Source: JANXQG01 sp963780045
Lineage (GTDB): Bacteria > Planctomycetota > Planctomycetia > Pirellulales > Thermoguttaceae
Length of the DNA: 64,000 nucleotides
Assembly (NCBI GenBank): GCA_963780045.1
Contig: CAVZZZ010000001.1
Location: 4,588,001-4,652,000 of the forward strand
Reading direction: 5' to 3'
A program made the translations under genes and the position numbers. A model generated the notes under the pieces. The model was not told where the DNA came from and made no database searches. It was given only the letters and a program-made list of their open reading frames with translations. Of this stretch, positions 59,489 to 64,000 are shown piece after piece. The stretch's first letter is position 1. Each line of letters starts with the position of its first letter.

Positions 59489-59857
59489 ATGAGCACTTAC
59501 ATCCCAAAACCGACCGTAATCGAAGCCCCGGGCAAACCGCCCAAACTAATCGAAGAATTCATCGGGCGGGTGAATTCGGGCACTTCTGGGGTAAGCATTG
59601 CCCGGATGAAAAGTCCGGCCGGATGGGTCGAGCCGGCGCAGACGCCCGAGTTCGACGAATACACGCTCGTGCTCCGCGGCTGCCTGCATGTGAAGGCCGC
59701 GGACGGCGAATTCGACGTTTGCGCCGGCCAAGCGGTCGTCGTCAATGCGGGCGAGCGGGTCCAATACAGCAGCCCGTCGCAGCAAGGGGCCGAGTATATT
59801 GCCGTCTGCATACCGGCCTATTCGCCGGAAACGGTGCATCGCGAAGAGGCAGGGTGA
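59489..59857 (+). CDS. Small cupin protein
   Basis: A 122-residue single cupin barrel: TPEFDEYTLVLRGCLHVKA (core strand), FDVCAGQAVVVNAGERVQY, and VCIPAYSPETV. The first metal His motif (HxH) is replaced, with PEFDEY supplying Glu and Asp instead, so metal binding is uncertain. It starts at ATG 59489. It precedes the small zinc-ribbon gene by 14 bases and may share a transcript. Confidence 0.8.
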   Translation: MSTYIPKPTVIEAPGKPPKLIEEFIGRVNSGTSGVSIARMKSPAGWVEPAQTPEFDEYTLVLRGCLHVKAADGEFDVCAGQAVVVNAGERVQYSSPSQQGAEYIAVCIPAYSPETVHREEAG

Positions 59858-59871
59858 ACGGGAGGCAGCGC

Positions 59872-60063
59872 ATGGGAGCCACACCGACGGACAAGAATCG
59901 CGTTGTTGAAGCGCAACCGAGCGGTTCGGAGGCCGTTGAACAGGCCTGCGGCACACAAGAGACGCGCCCTGCGTGCCCGGTATGCGGGGCCCCGTTGATC
60001 GACATCCGCCGCAAGCTATGCTGCACGCGATGCCACAGCATTATCGAGACGTGCTGTGATTGA
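59872..60063 (+). CDS. 63-residue zinc-ribbon protein
   Basis: A tiny protein whose C-terminal half is a double-knuckle zinc ribbon: ACPVCGAPLIDIRRKLCC and then TRCHSIIETCCD. The Ser/Glu-rich N-terminal half looks flexible. A GGGAGGCAGCG stretch ideally precedes the ATG at 59872. The CPVCGxPL-IRxKLxCxRCH-ETCC pattern recurs in planctomycetes as a stand-alone short protein of unknown function. Its 3' end overlaps the convergent Ser/Gly protein gene by 23 bases. Confidence 0.75.
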   Translation: MGATPTDKNRVVEAQPSGSEAVEQACGTQETRPACPVCGAPLIDIRRKLCCTRCHSIIETCCD

Positions 60064-60907
60064 GCGCGTTGCCAAGCAAGGCGACAAGCTGCTTCCGCTG
60101 TGCCGAAGTCAAGACCAGCATCGCCTGCTTTCGGCCGGAGCTTTGCATCTTTTCCAGCGCCTGCACCTGATTGCTCGTGAGCTGCAATTCGTCCGCATTG
60201 GCCAGCACGGTGGCCGGGTTGTTTGGGCCCGCGGCTGCGGCGCCAGACGTCGCTTGCTGTTGCGACGAATTGCGATTGAACGCGCTACCGGACATCCCCG
60301 TACTGCCCGCGTAGCCTTGGTAGCCGCTCATTGAGCCCGATCCATGGCCGTGGTTGTGGCTGCCACCCACAGAGCCGCTGCCCGTTGAGTTGCTGAGCGC
60401 GGAACTGGTGCCCATGCAGCCGCTGCCCATGAAGTTGCCACCCACAGAGCTGCTACGCGTGGAATTATCGCGGGTGGAACTGCTGCCCGTGGAACTGCCG
60501 CTCATACAGCCGCTGGCCATGAGGCCGCCCATCAAGTTGCTGCGCGTGGAGTTACGGCGAGTAGAACTGCTTCCCGTGGAGCTGTTGCTCATACAGCCGC
60601 TTCCCATGGAACTGTTACCCACCGAGCCGCCGCTCGTGAAGTTGCTGCGCGTGGAACTGCTGACCGCGGAGCCGCTGCCCATACAGCCGCTGCGCGTGGA
60701 ACTGCTGCTCGCGGAGTTGCTGCGCGTTGAACTACTGCTGCCCGTGGAACTGCCATGCATAGACGTTCTGCCCATAGAGCCGCCGCCGCGCATGGATCCC
60801 ATGCCTTCGCCGTGATAACCTTGGGCCGGGGCCGCCTGGAAGAAAGCCACCAATACCACGCCGGCCGCGCACGCCGCCGACGGCAACAGACTTGTAATCC
60901 TCAACAT
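60041..60907 (-). CDS. Ser/Gly/Thr-rich repeat exported protein with Spy-like C-terminus
   Basis: A 288-residue exported protein: signal peptide (residues 1-29, ending AQG), then about 160 residues of degenerate repeats. Each unit reads roughly SSTGSSSTRxNSTRSxxxGG followed by SGCM, with Cys at regular spacing. A His/Gly region (HNHGHGSGSM) follows. The last ~60 residues form a helical end like Spy/LTXXQ proteins (DELQLTSNQVQALEKM, LTSAQRKQLVALLG). Perfect AGGGAGGC before the ATG at 60907 supports the start. The antisense strand is open for 153 codons only because of the repeat periodicity. Function unknown; extracellular matrix or metal binding are guesses. Confidence 0.75.
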   Translation of the reverse strand: MLRITSLLPSAACAAGVVLVAFFQAAPAQGYHGEGMGSMRGGGSMGRTSMHGSSTGSSSSTRSNSASSSSTRSGCMGSGSAVSSSTRSNFTSGGSVGNSSMGSGCMSNSSTGSSSTRRNSTRSNLMGGLMASGCMSGSSTGSSSTRDNSTRSSSVGGNFMGSGCMGTSSALSNSTGSGSVGGSHNHGHGSGSMSGYQGYAGSTGMSGSAFNRNSSQQQATSGAAAAGPNNPATVLANADELQLTSNQVQALEKMQSSGRKQAMLVLTSAQRKQLVALLGNALNHSTSR

Positions 60908-61137
60908 AAGAGCCTCCCTCAAACTACTGCCCCGGGACCTTTGCATGGCCCATCCTGTCCGCGATTGTAACAGGACGAATGCCGAGTGGATTTGTCACGG
61001 CCAGCACCGTCGCACGCTTTTTCCACCAGACCGCCGATCTCTGCGATCGAGAACACTTGTCAGTCTATCCGTTTCGAGCGAAAATGCCAAGGAGTTTTCC
61101 GCTCCTGCAAAACATTAAGCCGCTCGAAAGGAACTGG

Positions 61138-62645
61138 ATGACCCTGACGCTGGAACCCGCTGCCATTGCACAAGCCGTTTCGGGCCTGGAATTCAAGAGC
61201 GATGCTTTCATCGATGGCCGCTTCGTACCCGCCCGGTCGGGCAAGACTTTTCCCACCGAAAATCCCGCCACCGGCAAGGTCGTTACGCAGGTTGCCGCCT
61301 GCAACAAGGAAGATGTAGACGCCGCCGTCCGCTCCTCCCGAAAAGCGTTTGAGAGCGGTGCCTGGTCGCGGATGTCGCCGTTGAATCGCAAGAAAGTCTT
61401 GCTGAAATTCGCCGACCTGCTGGAAGCCAACGCGGTCGAACTGGCCTTGCTGGATTGCCTCGAAGGGGGCAAGCCGATCGGCGATTGTGTCAATACTGAC
61501 CTGCCCGAAACGGTCCATTGCATCCGCTGGCACGCCGAGACGCTGGACAAGCTTTACGACCGCATCGCCCCCACCGGGCCGGAGAACCTGGCCCTGATCA
61601 CGCGCGAGCCGGTGGGCGTGGTTGGCGCGGTGATCCCCTGGAATTTTCCTACGCAGATGGCCGCGTGGAAGCTAGGGCCGGCGTCGGCGCCGGCAACAGC
61701 GTCGTCCTCAAGCCGGCGGAGCAGACGTCCCTGAGCGCCCTACGTATGGGCGAGTTGGCCGTCGAGGCCGGGCTGCCGCCAGGCGTGCTCAATGTGATGC
61801 CCGGCTTTGGCGAAACGGCCGGGCAAGCGATCGGCCGCCACATGGACGTCGACATGGCCGCCTTTACCGGCTCAACCGAAGTCGGCCGGCTGTTCCTCCG
61901 CTACTCGGCCGAATCGAACCTCAAGCGCGTCATCCTCGAATGCGGCGGCAAAAGCCCGCAGGTCGTCCTGGCCGACCCGCCGGACCTGGACGTAGTCGCC
62001 GGCAATGCGGTGAACGCGGCCTTCTGGAACATGGGCGAGAATTGCAGTTGCGGCTCGCGCGTAATTGTCCACAATTCTGTGAAGGACGCCCTCTTGGAGA
62101 AGATCACCGCGCTGGCCAAGACCTGGACCGTCGGCAACCCGCTGGATCCGGCCACGCGCGTCGGCCCGATGATCGAGAAGCCGCATATGGAAAAGGTGCT
62201 CGGCTACATCGCCACCGGCAACAGCGAGGGAGCGAAGCTCGTCATGGGCGGCCGCCGCGTTCTGGCCGAAACGGGCGGGTATTTCGTCGACGTGACGATC
62301 TTCGACGACGTCCGCAACAACATGAGGGTCGCCCGCGAGGAAATCTTCGGCCCGGTGCTCAGCGTGATTCCGGTGAAGAGCGAGGAAGAGGCAGTGAAGC
62401 TCGCCAACGAGACAAGCTACGGCTTGGCCGCGTCGCTCTACACGCGCGACGTGAACGCCGCCCATCGCGTCGCCCGCGCCCTCCGCGCCGGCACGGTCTC
62501 CGTAAACTGTTTTTCCGAAGGCGACATGACCACGCCCTTCGGCGGCTACAAGGAATCCGGCTTTGCCGGGCGGGACAAGTCGATCTGGGCGCACGAGCAG
62601 TACACGGAATTAAAGACGGTATGGATGGCGATTGCACCCGCTTGA
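61138..62645 (+). CDS. NAD-dependent aldehyde dehydrogenase (one frameshift)
   Basis: About 502 residues, normal for the ALDH superfamily. The first frame (ATG 61138, AAGGAAC six bases before it) holds GRFVPARSGKTFPTENPATG and GVVGAVIPWNFP. The second frame, from about 61675, holds NSVVLKPAEQTSLSAL, FTGSTEVGR, ILECGGKSP (catalytic Glu), GENCSCGSR (nucleophile Cys), EEIFGPVLSV and PFGGYKESGFAGRDKS. One base is missing in GCGTCGGCG. It resembles gamma-glutamyl-aminobutyraldehyde dehydrogenase-type enzymes, but the substrate is uncertain. Confidence 0.9.
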
Positions 62646-62685
62646 CAATCGCGTGCCAAACGCAAGAATGAATGCACCTTTCGCG

Positions 62686-62799
62686 CCGGTCTCCGACGAG
62701 CAGCCCCCGTAATGGGGCCCTGTGAACCTGGTCAGGTCGGAAACGAAGCAGCCATAAGCAGTCCGTTCCAGGTGCGGCGGGCTGCTCGTCAGGGACCGG
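62686..62799 (+). ncRNA. ffs: Signal recognition particle RNA (small, 4.5S type)
   Basis: The conserved SRP core is plain: GTGAACCTGGTCAGGTCGG, then AAACGAAGCAGCCATAAGCA, with the closing arm GTCCGTTCCAGGTGCGG. The outer stem pairs CCGGTCTCCGACGAGCAGCC with the complement GGCTGCTCGTCAGGGACCGG. This helix binds Ffh at the GGAA tetraloop side. Its position just before dnaX is common in bacteria. The ends are set by the outer stem and could vary by a few bases. Confidence 0.93.
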
Positions 62800-62819
62800 C
62801 GGGAAGTAACGCCAAATTA

Positions 62820-62935
62820 GAAACACAAAAATCGGAACAAATCGGAAATCTGAATACGGAATAAGTAAATGGATTGGAACATTCAGGTTTCCTGATTCGG
62901 ATTTGTTTCGGATTTCGAGTATGACATTTCCGATT
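62820..62935. repeat. AT-rich imperfect inverted repeat
   Basis: AAATCGGAACAAATCGGAAATC near 62827 and GGATTTGTTTCGGATTTCG near 62899 form an imperfect inverted pair in a short AT-rich gap between the SRP RNA and dnaX. It could fold in RNA or be an old repeat element. No gene. Confidence 0.4.
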
Positions 62936-62951
62936 TTGCCGACCGCTCTCC

Positions 62952-64000
62952 ATGCCAGCCCCTGATGCCCCGAACGAACCCGCGCCTTCCTACGTCGTCG
63001 TTGCCCGGCGATATAGGCCGCAGGCGTTCGACGAGCTGATCGGACAGGAACACGTCGCGCAAGCATTGTCCAATGCCATTGCCACGCACCGCGTTGGGCA
63101 CGCATATCTTTTTACGGGTGCCCGTGGCACCGGCAAGACTTCGACCGCGCGAATTCTCGCCAAAGCGCTCAACTGCGTGAACGGACCAACGGCCACTCCC
63201 TGCAACGCATGCGACATCTGCCGCAGCATCAGCACGGGCGACGACGTGGATGTGCTGGAAATCGACGGCGCCAGCAACCGCGGCATCGACGAAATCCGCC
63301 AATTGCGGCAGAACGTCAACGTCCGGCCCGGCCGCGCACGCTTCAAGATTTACATCATCGACGAAGTCCACATGCTCACGCGGGAGGCGTTCAATGCGCT
63401 TCTGAAGACGTTGGAAGAGCCCCCAGAGCACGTCAAGTTCATATTCTGCACGACCGAGGCGACGAAGATTCCGATCACGATTCTCTCGCGGTGCCAGCGG
63501 TTCGATTTCGCCGGCATTTCCACGCGCTCGATTCGTGATCGCCTGCGGCAGATTGTGCTATCCGAAGGGGTCGAGGCGGACGACGAGGCCCTGGAAGTGC
63601 TCGCCCGACGTGCGGCCGGGTCGATGCGCGACAGCCAGTCGCTTTTGGAGCAACTGCTGGCCTTCGCGCCGGGGCGGATTACCGTCGCCGACGTTCACGG
63701 CATGTTGGGCACGGCGGGCGATCAACGGCTCTCGGCTTTGGTGAAGCACCTCGTAGCGCACGACGCGGCCGCCGCCTTGAGTGAATTGGAGGCGACCGCG
63801 CAGGAAGGCGTCGACACATCGCAACTGGTCGAGCAGCTTTTCGGCTACTTCCGCGATTGCATGGTGGCCGCAGCCGGCTGCCAGCCCGAGGCATTCCTGT
63901 ATGCCTCCTCGTCCAACAGCACGGACGTGATCGCGGCCGGCAAGCAGTTGGGGCTTCAAACAATTCTCGCAGTCATGCAGATTCTTGAGCAGACGCTCGC
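62952..64000 (+). CDS. dnaX: DNA polymerase III gamma/tau subunit, N-terminal part (runs off window)
   Basis: At least 349 codons, open to the window end. RRYRPQAFDELIGQEHV leads into the AAA+ clamp-loader core: Walker A GARGTGKT at residues 56-63, a zinc module with Cys at about 75, 84, 87 and 90, EIDGASNRGIDEIR, and the Walker B region IIDEVHML near 137. FNALLKTLEEPPEHVKFI and the sensor-1 SRCQRFDF follow. Start: ATG 62952, set by family alignment. The tau C-terminus is off the window. Confidence 0.95.
   Translation, partial: MPAPDAPNEPAPSYVVVARRYRPQAFDELIGQEHVAQALSNAIATHRVGHAYLFTGARGTGKTSTARILAKALNCVNGPTATPCNACDICRSISTGDDVDVLEIDGASNRGIDEIRQLRQNVNVRPGRARFKIYIIDEVHMLTREAFNALLKTLEEPPEHVKFIFCTTEATKIPITILSRCQRFDFAGISTRSIRDRLRQIVLSEGVEADDEALEVLARRAAGSMRDSQSLLEQLLAFAPGRITVADVHGMLGTAGDQRLSALVKHLVAHDAAAALSELEATAQEGVDTSQLVEQLFGYFRDCMVAAAGCQPEAFLYASSSNSTDVIAAGKQLGLQTILAVMQILEQTL

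Noticed and set aside
60354..60815. 153-codon plus-strand open frame with ELLPVELLRVE-type repeats
   Set aside because: Periodic complement of the Ser/Gly repeat protein. No ribosome site, and repeat periodicity explains the open frame.
1..64000. CRISPR array, insertion sequence, prophage or integrase
   Set aside because: No regularly spaced direct repeats, transposase, integrase or phage structural protein could be identified on either strand.

Overview
The window looks like a GC-rich chromosomal segment of a planctomycete, probably of the Pirellulales type. The evidence is the combination of PEP-CTERM proteins with autotransporter-type beta repeats, a DUF1559 prepilin-like protein, a DUF1080 protein, Hanks-type kinases with LamG-like C-termini, Spy/LTXXQ-like exported proteins, a small double-CxxC zinc ribbon and many GGGTGGGCC-type palindromes. 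There is no phage, plasmid, IS element, CRISPR array or tRNA that I can see. One structural RNA is clear: a small-type SRP RNA just upstream of dnaX at the right end.

Layout: 1-10.2 kb holds the start of a circularly permuted ATP-grasp gene, a PATR/PEP-CTERM protein, a large M28-peptidase fusion, a receptor-type Ser/Thr kinase and a TPR protein. 10.5-14.5 kb is an L-fuconate-type locus (dehydratase, SDR, divergent SSS symporter). 14.6-21.8 kb is a VOC protein, a DUF1080 protein and a minus-strand cluster of kinase, VWA protein, small membrane protein, second VWA protein and PP2C phosphatase, resembling the yegI/yegK/yegL or TerY-P triad. 21.9-28.7 kb is a sugar cluster (rhaA, rhaT, xylA, DUF5703 glycosidase-like protein). 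28.9-37.1 kb is surface and secreted material (lipoprotein, DUF1559 protein, a ~1,660-residue PATR/PEP-CTERM protein and a paralogue of its N-terminal domain). 37.6-40 kb is araB-araD. 40.1-45.6 kb has PilZ-like, Spy-like, cyclopropane synthase, FAD reductase and M28 genes. 45.6-49.2 kb pairs a PEP-CTERM gene with a TMTC-like membrane glycosyltransferase. 49.3-54.4 kb is a compact minus-strand run of RNase D, PI-PLC X, PAP2 and OvoA (ovothiol synthesis). 54.5-62.6 kb has a beta-helix protein with a LacI regulator, a DksA-like protein, a PEP mutase-family lyase, cupin, zinc ribbon, a Ser/Gly repeat protein and aldehyde dehydrogenase; then ffs and dnaX.

The genes suggest a heterotrophic polysaccharide degrader: isomerases, a kinase, an epimerase, transporters and secreted glycosidase-like proteins for rhamnose, xylose, arabinose and fucose-type sugars. 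The pathways are incomplete here (no araA, rhaB, rhaD or xylB).

An important caution: at least ten otherwise intact genes are split by one- or two-base frameshifts, about fourteen sites in all, several in short homopolymer or GC runs. Such a density in housekeeping-type genes argues for residual assembly error rather than mass pseudogenisation. I therefore annotate these as single genes with a frameshift.
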